A stretch of 64,000 nucleotides of DNA. Origin: Liolophura sinensis. Taxonomy: Eukaryota > Mollusca > Polyplacophora > Chitonida > Chitonidae. Below, in pieces: positions 23,518 to 35,049 of the stretch. A model generated the notes under the pieces. The model searched no databases. It had not been told where the DNA came from and saw only the letters and a list, made by a program, of their open reading frames with translations. Position 1 is the first letter of the stretch. Every line of letters begins with the position of its first letter. The stretch lies in assembly GCF_032854445.1 (NCBI RefSeq), contig NC_088302.1, forward strand, positions 33,263,979 through 33,327,978, read 5' to 3'. The translations under genes and the position numbers were made by a program.

Positions 23518-23562
23518 ACCAATCAACGAAATAATCAATCAATCAGTCAATCAATCAATCCA
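23518..23562. repeat. (AATC)n microsatellite
   Basis: Imperfect AATC repeats (AATCAATCAGTCAATCAATC) over about 45 bases. Confidence 0.75.
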
Positions 23563-24185
23563 AATTCATACATTTCAACTGGCTATATGCACATGGCATT
23601 CTGGTTTTCCTTCCATGCATATTGATTGATCCATGTTACATTGAAAGAATTTCAAAATTTTGACACATATGGATACACTTTAATCTTTTTGTTGTGATAT
23701 TTCTCAAATCATACTTGTAAACAATTTGTTCGTTTCAGCATTTCAGCAATGTATAATGTTTTCTACTGAATATTTTGAGGTATAATAAGCATGTTTAAGG
23801 CACCGCATGTTGGTTTCTGTAATTTCGTTTTAAACAATCTTCATTATTCGACGCACGCAACAGTCATTCAGTTTTGAAGATGCTTTAATAAAACTGAATT
23901 ATATAGACATCAACATGCTTGCTTGTTCTCGAGTTTTCGGCATTTCTCTTATATAGCAACATAGAAAGTAATGTGTTGCAAACGATATCCAACATTTACG
24001 TTTAGGCCTACATTTATTATATGCACTTCATAGCCCGAGGTCGGTGCAATATGCCTATAGCTAATATTGTAACATGTGATTCTTGTGCTGTACCGCATGC
24101 GTTAATGTCATGTGAGGTAACATTATAACGACACCAGCCCCACCCCAACTCCCATCCCCCCTCATCACCAGCAACCCTTCCGTGG

Positions 24186-24191
24186 TATAAA
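24186..24191 (+). promoter_or_regulatory. TATAAA box candidate
   Basis: GTATAAATTC lies 58 bases before an ATG in good context. A pyrimidine-rich CTCTCTTATTCC about 30 bases downstream could be the start site. The same CTCTCTTATTCCAG also reads as a splice acceptor at 24228, so the promoter reading is not unique. Confidence 0.3.
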
Positions 24192-24243
24192 TTCACGACA
24201 GCACGGAGGACGATCTCTCTTATTCCAGACCGTCAACGGGACA

Positions 24244-24396
24244 ATGCCTAACACGACATCTTTTCTCCCAGTTTTCCCAAATAATAAAGGCAAGGGGATC
24301 AACAGAGTCCCCGATGAAAATACTATTATTTGCGGCGATCTCGTATCTCGCCTTTGTCGTAATTCAATTTGGTCGTTTGCTGGCGGTTTTAATTAA
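24244..24396 (+). CDS. Candidate small ORF or terminal exon, 50 codons, function unknown
   Basis: ATG in context GGGACAATGC, reading MPNTTSFLPVFPNNKGKGIN, then RVPDENTIICGDLVSRLCRN and SIWSFAGGFN, stop TAA. Not recognised. It sits behind the TATAAA candidate, and the frame is also open back to a possible acceptor at 24228. There is no membrane segment or known motif. The surrounding 24.18-24.9 kb is more complex and less AT-rich than its flanks, which could equally mean a non-coding regulatory element. Weak support. Confidence 0.22.
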   Translation: MPNTTSFLPVFPNNKGKGINRVPDENTIICGDLVSRLCRNSIWSFAGGFN

Positions 24397-25044
24397 GGGA
24401 ATGCTTTTATAAACTCGCACATATTTCATTTGTGTGGGGAACAATCAGAGCAAATGGATTAATTTGGAAATTAAATTCTGTAGGAGATAGTAAGAAGATC
24501 TGGGCCTGTGGGTTAAAGCCCGAGTCTGGCAGCCACGAAGAACGTGACTGCGCGGCTTGCCGAGACTTAGATTGCCTCCCTCAGAGACTGGGGATTATGC
24601 GGCCCTTCATGGCTCGAGCATTATGAGCCCGCACGAAGAGGCGAAGGACTAATCAGTTATCAAACAATCGCTCATTCATATTTTATAAGAATTGGCTAAC
24701 GCATGTAAAATGCCTTCCACACGCTAATAGCTCCAGCCCTATATCAATGACGGCTGGCCACAGTATACGGTGTCCTTTTACTATAGCTTCTCGGTCGTTG
24801 GACTTCCAATTGCGCTCACCCGGTCAACCTGGCGTAAATGAGCATCCCTATATCCGCTTACCACACCGACAAGTGCTTCAGTATTGGCGGTACGGGCTGT
24901 GAATAGGATGTACGAATTATGAGTTTCCTATACTGTGCTCGATTATACTCGCTATAAACGTCACAAGCAGAGCTCCATTGTACCAACTGAAATTGCTATT
25001 GCATATCATGCAAGAACACCTGGCATGAACTCATATATATATCC

Positions 25045-25700
25045 ATTCATGTTTTCTGTACGGATTTCTTTTTGGTTATAAATCAAGTGTATATGGCATG
25101 CTTAAACGGTTTAATAATTAAAACATGTTGTAGAAAGCGCAAGTTTTCTTTCGATTCAGTTTGTGTCTATGGTTTTTTTATTGTTATAAAACGATTGCGT
25201 CAGAACTGCTACACACAATTAAATAATTAGAACAAGAGTGAAGATATTAACACGATTCACATTTAGTGTACATGGTTTTCTTAATAGTTATAAAAAATAA
25301 TAGTCAAAAAATTTAATGTGATTCATATTTTGCGTTTGTGGTTTTCTTATTGATATCAAAACGATCTGTATGAAGTCCAAAACATGATTTAATAATTAGA
25401 ACAGCGTCTTGTGTTAATATGATACACATTTTGTGTTTATGATTATATTCATTTTTATGAATTGATCGTGTATTGCCTTCATGGCTTAATAATAAGAAGA
25501 CATTCTGGGAAGTGAAGCTTTTAGTAAGATTCAGTGGTTTTCTTTATTGTCAAGACATACGTTTTATTTTCAAAAACATCTCGTGGGAGAGAAAATGTTC
25601 ATACCATTCATATTTTAGTTTTGCATGTGTCTTGTGTAACTAACAAGAAACACATTTTCTGGAAAGTGAAATTGTTTTTACGATGTAATAGTTTGTTTTA
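25045..25700. repeat. Degenerate tandem repeat, unit of roughly 100 bases
   Basis: Recurring order of blocks: GATTCA-like start, TTTGTGTTTATGGTTTTC-like core, TTATTG-TTATAAA, then TTTAATAATTAGAACA. Blocks start near 25156, 25254, 25320, 25421 and 25527, and an echo is at 25906. Units are strongly diverged and some are shortened. Confidence 0.5.
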
Positions 25701-25822
25701 TTTATTTATTTGATTGGTGTTCTATGTGGTACCCAAGAATATTTCTCTTATACGACGGCGTCCAGGATTATGGTGGAAGGAAACTGGTACAGCTCGGGGG
25801 AAACCCACAACATGTAATATTT
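25697..25822 (-). mobile_element. SINE family B, lacking head
   Basis: TTTATTTATTTGATTGGTGT, then CAAGAATATTTCTCTTATAC and CGGGGGAAACCCACAAC. Truncated there. Confidence 0.75.
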
Positions 25823-26324
25823 TGTGTCAGTCATATTACTTTAATAGGTTGTCTATTGTTCATACATATTCTAATACTTAGAAAAAAATGTTATTAAAGT
25901 TGTTCTCATGATTCATATTTTGTATGTATGGCTTTCCATGTCCGATGTGCTATACATGCATGCTTTTACTGACAAATACCTGAACTTGGGTTTGTAACTG
26001 AGATCATGTAATTCTGAAATACTGCTGAGCCTGTAATGCGTGTACAGGTAATGAAATACGAAAACACGAAGGAAAACATTGGTATGGTAGAGAGAAGCAG
26101 TCGGTTTCTTAGCCATTGTACCTAGCTCCTCTTAACCCCTGACAGACAGAAGAGGTGGGGTGGTACATGCACATAGTGTTTTATTCAAAATAAACATCAT
26201 GGTTTTCTTTTATTTTGAAAACTCTATGGATAAAAGGAGGAAGCCCCATGACCATTTCTTTGTGCGTGATGTGGATATTACATGGTCTACGTCTAACTAT
26301 GATTTAAATTTGAACTGACAATTA

Positions 26325-26525
26325 ATTGTTGCTGGGAACCTCCTTGGTCGAGAGGTAGTGTAGCACAATGACCCAAGAGTCATAGATAAAGAAAATAAAC
26401 CACCAACCTCTGGCAAGTAACTGATGACCTTCCCCACATGTCCGGCTCAGTGTGTATGCCACACTGGTGGAAGACACGTGATTTCCAATGAAGTTCATGT
26501 AAGACCACGCCACCCAGCCATGTCG
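26325..26525 (+). mobile_element. Family D tRNA-like repeat
   Basis: Left end CTCCTTGGTCGAGAGGTAGT is A-box-like. The right part CACACTGGTGGAAGACACGT, then TTCATGTAAGACCACGCC, matches the family D body at 9.5 and 11.4 kb. Confidence 0.45.
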
Positions 26526-27760
26526 GTGGCTATAAATGGAACCTAGGCTCCAGAACTTTGCGTGGCTTTGCGTGGATTCTTTGCTGTTGATATACCAATA
26601 TTTCGACTGGCCACGGGATCTTAGACTTAGGTCAAAATTTTAATCATTAAATTTGATTTGTTCCTTTTCATTATTTTAGCTGAAATTTATTCTACGGTAA
26701 CTTACTCAGAATTTACATCGTCAAGATCGGAAATAACAATTTTAAAGTGATGTGAAATTTTCACTGAAGTCTAAGATTGCTTCGTGATCGCGGGGCCAGG
26801 GGACAATGACTGACACGTGTTGACACGTGATCATTGCTTGGCACGGTGAAGTTAGAAACTAAAGGTTCCAAATATGCCAGTATTTGGACTGGATATACTG
26901 CATGTATATGGCCTACAGTTCAAAACTGAAGACAATAAATGTGTCGTTGTTAGACCTAGATGCTGCATAGAAATGGTCACGCTTTAAACGGACGAGAAAA
27001 ATGGTAAAACGAACAAAAAGCATGACTGAAAACTCGTGTTGAACTGTAATGGAGACTATATACACCGTATGTTCACCATTATTTTATACACTTTTTCCCA
27101 TTGTGACTAACATGTCTTAACGATAATCTTGCTGATTTAAGGGATTTATTTTTTGTCAGAGTGTACGAATAAATAATTAGAAATATTCACGGTGTTTGTG
27201 GAGTGGAAAACCGAGTTATATATAGTATTTAAAATATGACCGAGAATTTCACAGACAAATCATTTGAGCAGTTTACATCTTTTCAATATAAAATGACGTT
27301 CTTCATATGAACACTTTAGCTCTGGTGAAGCTCTTACATAATTTCATTAACAAGAGATAGTTTCCACATTATTTTGCTAACTATAAAATGGTGTGCATAG
27401 AGCTGAGTAATTGTTGAGCTGAAAATTACCGAAAATTCATTCAGTACAAAATTCTTATTTGTTTTTGTACAGTTAGACCTGTAGATTATCAATACTCGTA
27501 TCGAATAATTTTTAGCAAAGGGAAATGATAATTAAATCTTTTTAAATGGTTAATCCATTTCATTACGTAATTCTTTGTGAATACATGGCGCGCGCTAAAA
27601 TTTGTTTTCATGAATATCCTAGCTGCTATTCTGAAATATTAGTGAAACCTCATGTGAAAAAATGGATATTTTTTTAATGTTGTTTTAATAGTTGATGTTT
27701 AGTGAAACAAAGTTGAATAAAACATAACTAAACATACGTTTATTCTTCTTTCCCAAAGAT
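26526..27760. other. Intergenic stretch with no gene seen
   Basis: AT-rich DNA without recognisable exons, RNA genes or repeat copies. The 26.75-26.87 kb part is less AT-rich (repeated GACACGTG-type boxes: TGACACGTGTTGACACGTGA), which holds two CACGTG E-boxes within 20 bases. Confidence 0.4.
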
Positions 27761-27776
27761 TCTCACGACCATATTG

Positions 27777-28055
27777 GTAGATTCAGGGTCAATCAGGGGT
27801 CGAGTCACACCTAAGACCTTAAAAGAGAAATTTGTAACGAACGACTGGTTGACCCGTATGAGTGTAATGGCTCGGGCAAGGCGTCTTATTTGCCTTTGGT
27901 AAGGCGTCTCAGTGAAGCAGAACTAGATAAAAGAGCGGGGGAAATCCATCCTGCAACAAGGAGGCACATTACATGCACTGTAAGGATTCATTCGTCGTCA
28001 TATGACTGAAAAATTGTTAAGTAGGAAGTTAAACCCCAAGCACTCACTCACTCAC
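27777..28055 (+). mobile_element. tRNA-derived SINE family A, 5' shortened, with target-site duplication
   Basis: An exact 14-bp duplication TCACGACCATATTG lies at 27763-27776 and 28056-28069. The body matches the copy at 41-406 (GGCTCGGGCAAGGCGTCTTA, AAATCCATCCTGCAACAAGG) and ends with GTTAAACCCCAAGCACTCAC repeats. The A-box part of the head is missing, so reverse transcription probably stopped early. Confidence 0.88.
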
Positions 28056-28989
28056 TCACGACCATATTGATTTTTCTTTTCGAATCAGATATCTATGCTT
28101 TTTCTAAAATAACCTGCCTGTGAAGATATGGCTATCATGCATAATTATGTCTGTAATTTAGAAGGAAATGAAGTTTGTCAATTACGCAAAGATACAAGGG
28201 GGTGTTTGGTAACGCATTATATCTGAACCTCAAAGATAACACCGCTTCAAAAATCTGTAGCTATGCAATTTTTCTAGGGTTCTTCCCATGCTCACTTTTG
28301 GTGGAGATATAATTACACCAACAGAAAATAGCATTTCGTGTTTTCCGATGATATTAAGATAATTCGATATTCTAATATTTCTGGACCAAAATTTAACAAA
28401 AAAAAAAGCAACATTCAAACTGAAGGCTGACAAACGCCTCAATCATTCATATTACCGGTTGTGTAATGTAGGAATTTTCTTCCTGCGTTGGGTCAAGGCA
28501 AGTAAGTAAATGTCCAGATAAATAATAGGATTTTTTTTATCTTTAGCAGGAGTGCGTGAAAGTATTATGATTTTAAATATGACCTATATTTGTTGTGGAC
28601 CCTCGGAGTTTTGAAATCCGCGTGGGTCTAATTGTTCTCGAAAAAGTGTTCAGTTTAGTATAACATCGCCTATTTTGAATTTGTTAATATATACTTTGAT
28701 CCCGCAACATTGGTTATATATGCACATAGCAGAGATCCACCCACAGCACATGTATGTGCGTGAAAGTATTGTGTTTTGCTAAATGCTTGACCTATTTCAT
28801 ATTTGTTAACATATAGAGACCAATACGTATTAAGCTGAGACACCCACACTTTTGGTTATACACCGACGGAACCTTCCTCTGGCGCTTGTGATTGCATATA
28901 ACATTATCATATGACTCCCCTGAGGGGTCTTTCTACATAGATCTCCTATAGTCGCATCCTTTACGGACATTACTTTAGCGACGATGCCG

Positions 28990-29430
28990 TACAACGTGTG
29001 AGAGAATACTTTCATCGGCTGTCCTTAGCTGTTACAGGCAGACTGGCAAACATATGGTTTCACACGTCGCGATATGAACGGCCAGCAGATCTTAATCCGA
29101 TTGCAAGGCGGACTCCGCTACAATTCCTACCGAATCCCCATCCGTATCAAATCAGCAAAGTATTGTCACAAATTTGTCAGGCGATGGTGAGGTGAAGAGA
29201 TCGTTACAAACACAATTGTCGGCTTTTCTTCCATCATTATTGCGGTAATTTCCTTCAATTTGTTGTCCCGAGCTGCTCTCGCCTTTTACGCTAATATGGT
29301 TTTGTTTGCTTTTGTGCAGTTTTTCCAACAGTTTGGAGGAACCCCCGTGAGATAGTTGTCCAGGAAATGGAAGTGTGACGACAAACACCAGCTCCTCCTT
29401 ATTCCCCACATAGAGAAAATTACACTCAGA
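28990..29430. promoter_or_regulatory. Complex-sequence island, candidate regulatory element
   Basis: Few stops in several frames at once and non-repetitive (GCAAGGCGGACTCCGCTACA, CGAGCTGCTCTCGCCTTTTA). No splice-bounded frame matches anything I know. More like a conserved non-coding element than an exon. Confidence 0.25.
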
Positions 29431-29464
29431 ATTAAATAAAACCCCATTAATTCAATATAATCTG

Positions 29465-29866
29465 TACGCCAGCCACATGAAAACAATATAAACACTAAAT
29501 TATACGCCCCACAAAGAAATAATAGCAATAAATAGTATATTATACACCATCCTCACAAAAACAATGGCCATAAATCGTATACTATACACCATCCTCACAA
29601 AAACAATGGCCATAAATCGTATATTATACGCCATCCACACAAAAACAATGGCTGTAAATCGTATATTATACGCCACCCACACAAAAACAATGGCAATAAA
29701 TCGTATATTATACGCCATCCTCACCAAAACAATGGCCATAAATCGTATATTATACGCCATCCTCACAAGAACAGTGGCAATAAATCGTATATTATACGCC
29801 ATCCTCACAAAAACAATGACAATAAATCATATATTATACGCCATCCCCACAAAAACAATAAACATG
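29465..29866. repeat. Tandem repeat, 42-bp unit, about 9 copies
   Basis: Unit AATGGCCATAAATCGTATAT plus TATACGCCATCCTCACAAAA with small changes. The 42-base period keeps both strands open, giving false 14-residue repeats (MAINRILYAILTKT on plus). The array shows no coding context. Confidence 0.9.
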
Positions 29867-29869
29867 CAA

Positions 29870-32580
29870 GCTGAATCAAATGTTTCTTTTCTGATATGAA
29901 ATCATCCTTTGTATCTACAAAAATATACAAAAATACAAGAAATAGCAGCAATGGAGTGCTGAAGTAAGTGATGTTAAACACAAATAAACTCTAACAAATT
30001 GACATAAATTTCGTGGAGATTTAGTTTCATTCTCGAATTAATATTTGATATTTATCAAGTATCATTTTGTATTTAAATGTGTATGAAGCAACACGTAACG
30101 TTTTTTTTCACGTCAACATTTCAACCCAAGTCTTCAAGCTCAGTAATATTGTATCATAGTTATTTTTAATTTAAATATATGAGACAATGCAGAGCATTTT
30201 GAAAACAAAACACTCGGCCATATATATTGACATCCATATTTGATAAGCTGTAACCATGACTACAGTGCACATTGCGAATAGCTATACATAGCAATATTGC
30301 AGTTCATTGGCTACTGTCTGTTAAACCATATATACGCTGAATCATAGTCACCACCGTACATTATGACGTTAAATACATGATGTGTGTGTTTTTTTTTGTT
30401 TTGTTTTGTTTTTTTTTTGTTTGTTTGTTCTTTCTTTTCTGTACCGTACCGCATGTGTTTCTACTCTATAAATCCTCACTTAATTGATATCTGTAAACAC
30501 AAGCACCAAATATAACCGCTATCATCTATGTAGTGGTGGCCAGATTAATAATTAATATCATATCATGCATTAGAGTTAATAACTGTAACAATGATATATC
30601 CATGCAGGATAATATGAACTGCATGTATATATATAGGAAATGCGTAACTCAGTGACTTCGTTCCCGGCGTTGGATTCGGTTTTTGGCAGTTGCCAACTGT
30701 GTGGCTGAAATTCCCAACAGTATCGTGCAATCAATCTGTATTGCTGTGGGGGTTTGATAGAAACAGCCGTCGGACACTCATCAATTATCAGTCAGCTATT
30801 CCATCAGGGTTCTCCGTCACCCTTGGAATACGACCCCACTCATTACAAGGAAAACACGCTCCCCTGATCCGGGATGACCTTATGCTGGATATCCAGTAAT
30901 AAAAAGCTCCCTCAACATTTTATATGGAAGGGCTGCATGACGCTGGCTGAACGGACTGGCAATGAGCTTATGCTCATGCATATACTGGTTACAGGGTAGC
31001 ATTTATTTTCCTTACTATCCATGTGCAAAATTTGTCACCTTCAACTCCAAAAATATACATCATCAAACATTCCACGCCTGGAACTACGTATGCCATATAT
31101 ACGACCTCTTGTAGGCCTACAGGTGTCACTTTTCTGTAAAATTTTTAAAAAAATTAAAATCATTTAGCTATTGCTGCTGAAAGGGCGCTCTTGTAGGCCT
31201 GTCCACCATAGTGTCACTATTGTAACTTCGAAATGGCTCGGCAAAGGTTTTTTCAAAAACTTACAAAATTCTGGTGTGTCTTAAATATATACGAAATAAC
31301 AGTAGGCCTTCAGGGTTTTATATGGTATGGCGTCTGCCTGTGATATCTGTGTACAGCAGTCAGTACCCAATTATATTTTATCCAGTCCAGTCCCTCTTAA
31401 ACTCTGGGGCAAAACTTGGGTACCGGTACAACTGTTTATAACCGTGTGTGTTTATGATTTTTTACACGCGTGATTGCGTTTTACCTGAATAAGTTTAAAT
31501 ACTTAAAATACAAGCGTCATGTCCGGCATTCGTATACCATTCGTAGTCCGTAAAGGGCGTTCCAAGTCGATAATCGCAAGATCCATTTCCAAAACGTTTA
31601 ACACTAGCTCTCGAAGATAAAGGTATGTAAGAAATTATACAAATAGCAAATAAAGCCGGTAACACACAAGAGAGAAGCGGTCATCAGTTTTCAATGATGC
31701 AGGGCAGACAGTTGATATTCTAGGCATGAATTCTATATCAAAGTTCAAATTCGTAGTCCGTGAATGAGTTCCAGGTCAAATAACACTTAAACAAGGTATC
31801 TCAGTCGCGCTTTGATTGCAAATGTTCATAAAGGCATCATGCAGATATAATGAGCATGGCTGCCTTTACGGCCCCTAGCCCCAGGTTAAGCGGTACTAGA
31901 CACAGTTTGAAAATGACGAGCCTTACACACCCTAACCGAATAGATTGTGATTCAAAAGTAACGGACGATTACTTACGGTCCATAACTTTTCATATCCGGC
32001 TGCTTCAGCTTTGATAGTGTAAAAAGATAGGTCCTAATTTTTGTTTCGACCTTATATGTGTTGTTACATGGGCCCCTATATATCATCGTGTCCCTTTTCT
32101 TAGTGAACTATTTTTTTAATCTTTAGATTCATAATTTGCTGGCACGTTTGTACCTAGATATAGGCCTATGGGGATTCTTTTATTTTACACATGCCACTTT
32201 ATACTAACCCTATATATTGTGATCATTAAAGCCTATCAGTGTATGAACCCTTATGATATGTCTATATACATGTATATGTAATCCTCTTGTTGCCATGGCA
32301 AATATGGACCTGATATCCATTATCTTTGACGATAAAAAGGTTTGAAAGCTGAGTGGTAGCAATGTATATCACGCCCGTGCAGGATTGCATTGACGCTTGA
32401 GCGCAATCATCATATCGAAATATATCGTAATGTTATGTCCGTGAACAGTTACACAGAGAAATAACTTTCAGGTATTAATACATCCACTTCGCCCTCAAAC
32501 AATACACCATGATTTGTTTTCAGATATTGTTTTAGGAATTGGTCTTGTTAATTGTTGACAAAGCTCTACGTCCGCCTGCA
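29870..32580. other. Gene-poor AT-rich stretch
   Basis: No recognisable gene. Contains a T-rich low-complexity patch at 30386-30440 and a more complex island at 30650-30960 (GTGGGGGTTTGATAGAAACA, CGACCCCACTCATTACAAGG). No SINE copy seen. Confidence 0.4.
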
Positions 32581-32582
32581 AA

Positions 32583-33146
32583 TTAATTGCTACCCGTGCA
32601 GATGCATGCATTGTTATAACAATATATTAACAAGACTATACGGGAAAAGTGATATACAGCAGTTGCGCTGAAAATATTTTTATAGAAATTGGTCATATGT
32701 ATACTGGCCCAGATGTTCAGCGGACAAAACAGTGGTGAGGGTGCCGAACTCGTTTGTTTGTCCCAAATGTTGTTGTTGTTGTATAAGATGTACTCTCTGT
32801 CACGGCTAAAATAATATTCCACAGGTATAGGCTGAAAATTCTGGTCTGGTGATTGTTGATGCACGAGTTCACATTTTTGCGGTGGATTGGTAAATTGCAT
32901 GTGTCCAGATTTGTAGCATGTGTTGTAGTATATACAGTGTAAACAAGAGCCTAACAGTAAACAAAATTGATTTTGGACAAGGGATTGACTTGTTCGAAAA
33001 TTTGTCATTTGAATTAACTGGCATACTTTGTTGTTATAATTACCGTTAGCTGAGCAATAATTCAGTAAGAATAATTCCAAATTGCTATAACCTTGTTCCG
33101 CTTTAAATAATGACAATAATTTTAATAATATCAGAAACAGGGACAG
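32583..33146 (-). other. Open stretch of 188 codons, probably not a gene
   Basis: The frame is free of stops from 33146 to the TAA at 32583. The first ATG in frame is internal (MTNFRTSQSLVQNQFCLLLG). Composition is rich in Asn, Tyr, Cys and Leu, as expected from random AT-rich DNA. No domain, signal peptide or repeat is recognised. It could be a large single exon of an unknown gene, but nothing positive supports this. Confidence 0.15.
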
Positions 33147-33659
33147 TCAGTCACACGTTTCTACCGGGAAGAGCATTTTTGCCATTTGTTTTATTTAATA
33201 AAATAAATCAGTTTACCGTTATCAGCTGCACTTTTCTATAGCTAGGCTACGTGGGAATGGGATGAAAACAAAAGCCGTCAAACTGGGTAACAGAAAGCAC
33301 TTCCGTTTGGTCAGTCTTTCCGAAAAATTACACAGAAATTGTCAGTATCAGGATATCATTTGCATCACGATTAATTATGCATGCTGAAAAGAGACAACAA
33401 CAATAAGAACATGTACAGTGTATATTATCTGAGCACAAGCTTGAAGAAACTTTCATAAAAATCATGCAGAATTTGTTTAAAACTTTCTAAATATAGGCTT
33501 ACATCTCGTCCCATACAAAGACGTACGGAATAAAAGCAGCTCTGCATGTTCATTCGGCTGCATACATCGTGAAACAGGTTGGTTGGACAGGACATTTTGA
33601 TTCCTATCACGCTAAAAGCATCCTTATGAATGCCTGGAAAATCGGCGTCTCGCCGAATA

Positions 33660-34410
33660 CAGTTTTGGTCCAATAACCCCGCCGCGGAATAATATCGTGG
33701 CCCGCGTGTCTGTCACGTGACATGGTCATAAATACCTCGATTTTACGCGCATGGTTAAAATATGGTAAAAACGGAACGTTAAATCTGTGCCCTAACGCGA
33801 GCTTTTAGGTCCCAGAAGTGACATATTTTCCGTTTTCCTTTCATCCCTTGAATAAAGGTGCAGTGTCGGAGGCTGTTATGTCTTTATTCCGTAGCGGATA
33901 GCTTTAACCGCAAACATACGCCCTTGGATGTGATAGCACGGGACATGGGTTTGCTTTTAAAGTGTGGGACATAAAAGGAATATGTTTTCTGCCATTTCTA
34001 TACAAATGAACGGAATATATAATCTCCGCAGTAAGTAGGCACGGGGTGGGGGAACTTGAAAGCTTTATAACGGATTATATGATATGCAAATTTGTACCGA
34101 TGGTATCTGGCATGATTTAAGGGGTGATTTGCCATCGGTTGATTACACTGTTCCGGTACAAGTTTTGCGAGTAGCAAGCTTCATTAAACGCGTTGTCTTT
34201 AACAGATGGATTAGGGGCGTGACGGTGGTCCCACAAAGGTTACACAACAAACGAAGCGTCCCGTTAACCAGTTGCCCCCTGGCGGTCAGGGGTGACAGGT
34301 GGCGATTAAAAGATGAGATAACTCTGTCTGTATCGCTGTCCAGTCAGGTGTCGATAAGACGCAGGCGTTGTAAGTTAAGTGGTTTCTTGCAACAGCTCTG
34401 TAGATAAGCT
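33660..34410. promoter_or_regulatory. Complex, CpG-containing island, candidate regulatory element
   Basis: Less AT-rich than its surroundings: CCCGCCGCGGAATAATATCG, GTCACGTGACATGG (a CACGTG palindrome) and AGTTGCCCCCTGGCGGTCAG. No frame is recognisably coding. Candidate enhancer or promoter. Confidence 0.3.
34272..34285 (-). promoter_or_regulatory. CTCF-like motif
   Basis: Minus strand CCGCCAGGGGGCAA matches 12 of 14 positions of the CCASYAGRKGGCRS consensus. CTCF is present in molluscs, but matches this good arise by chance several times in 64 kb. Confidence 0.2.
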
Positions 34411-34782
34411 CGAACTATTTATTAGTCTGAAGTTTCAACCTTATTCATGCTCGATACCTGATAATTCCATGGGATAGTTATGATTGAAACCTCCACGTGT
34501 TTATCTAGGAATGCCAACAAACATTAACCCTCCAAAACAACATTAAATAAAAAAATCACAAAATTAGCAAAAATACATGTATGCGTCATTGTCATTAAAG
34601 GAGTAGGTACCAGTAGCATATGTATACATTTATATGGAAGTTATGACTTTAAATATATAGGTTATAATAATTAGTCAGCTCAAACATCACAAAGTTAACA
34701 TGTAATATCTTACAAACTTTCCGACATATAAGGATGCAGCTTTGTGTAAACCCATACGAATGTATACATGTTGTTAAATATA

Positions 34783-35046
34783 TTGATTTGATTGAATGAT
34801 GTTTTACGCCGTTATCAAGAATAATTCTCTTATACGACGGCGGACAGCATTATGATGAGAGGAAACCGGGCAGAGCCTGGGGGACACCCACGATTATCCG
34901 CAGGTTGCTGATAGACCTGAACAAGTACGGCTGGAGAGGAAGCCAGCATGAGCTGGACATGAACTCACAGCGACCACATTGGTGGGAAGCTGCTGGGTCA
35001 TTGCGCCGTGGTGGCGCTCTAACCCCCTCGGCCATGAAGTTTCCCT
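34783..35046 (-). mobile_element. SINE family B, full length
   Basis: Tail TTGATTTGATTGAATGATGT through body GGAAACCGGGCAGAGCCTGG to a head that reads, on minus, CATGGCCGAGGGGGTTAGAG. Flanks GTTAAATATA (34773-34782) and GTTGAATATA (35048-35057) agree in 9 of 10 bases and may be the target-site duplication. Confidence 0.82.
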
Positions 35047-35049
35047 AGT

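Larger units (their letters stand above)
24180..24910. promoter_or_regulatory. Complex-sequence island, candidate regulatory element
   Basis: Contrasts with AT-rich flanks; contains TTTTAATTAAGG, GGATTAATTTGG and several CpG-bearing stretches (CTGCGCGGCTTGCCGAGAC). No coherent long frame beyond the small ORF. Resembles a conserved non-coding element; conservation was not tested. Confidence 0.3.

Noticed and set aside
29500..29899. Mirror frames of about 100 codons on both strands
   Set aside because: Both come from the 42-bp tandem array.
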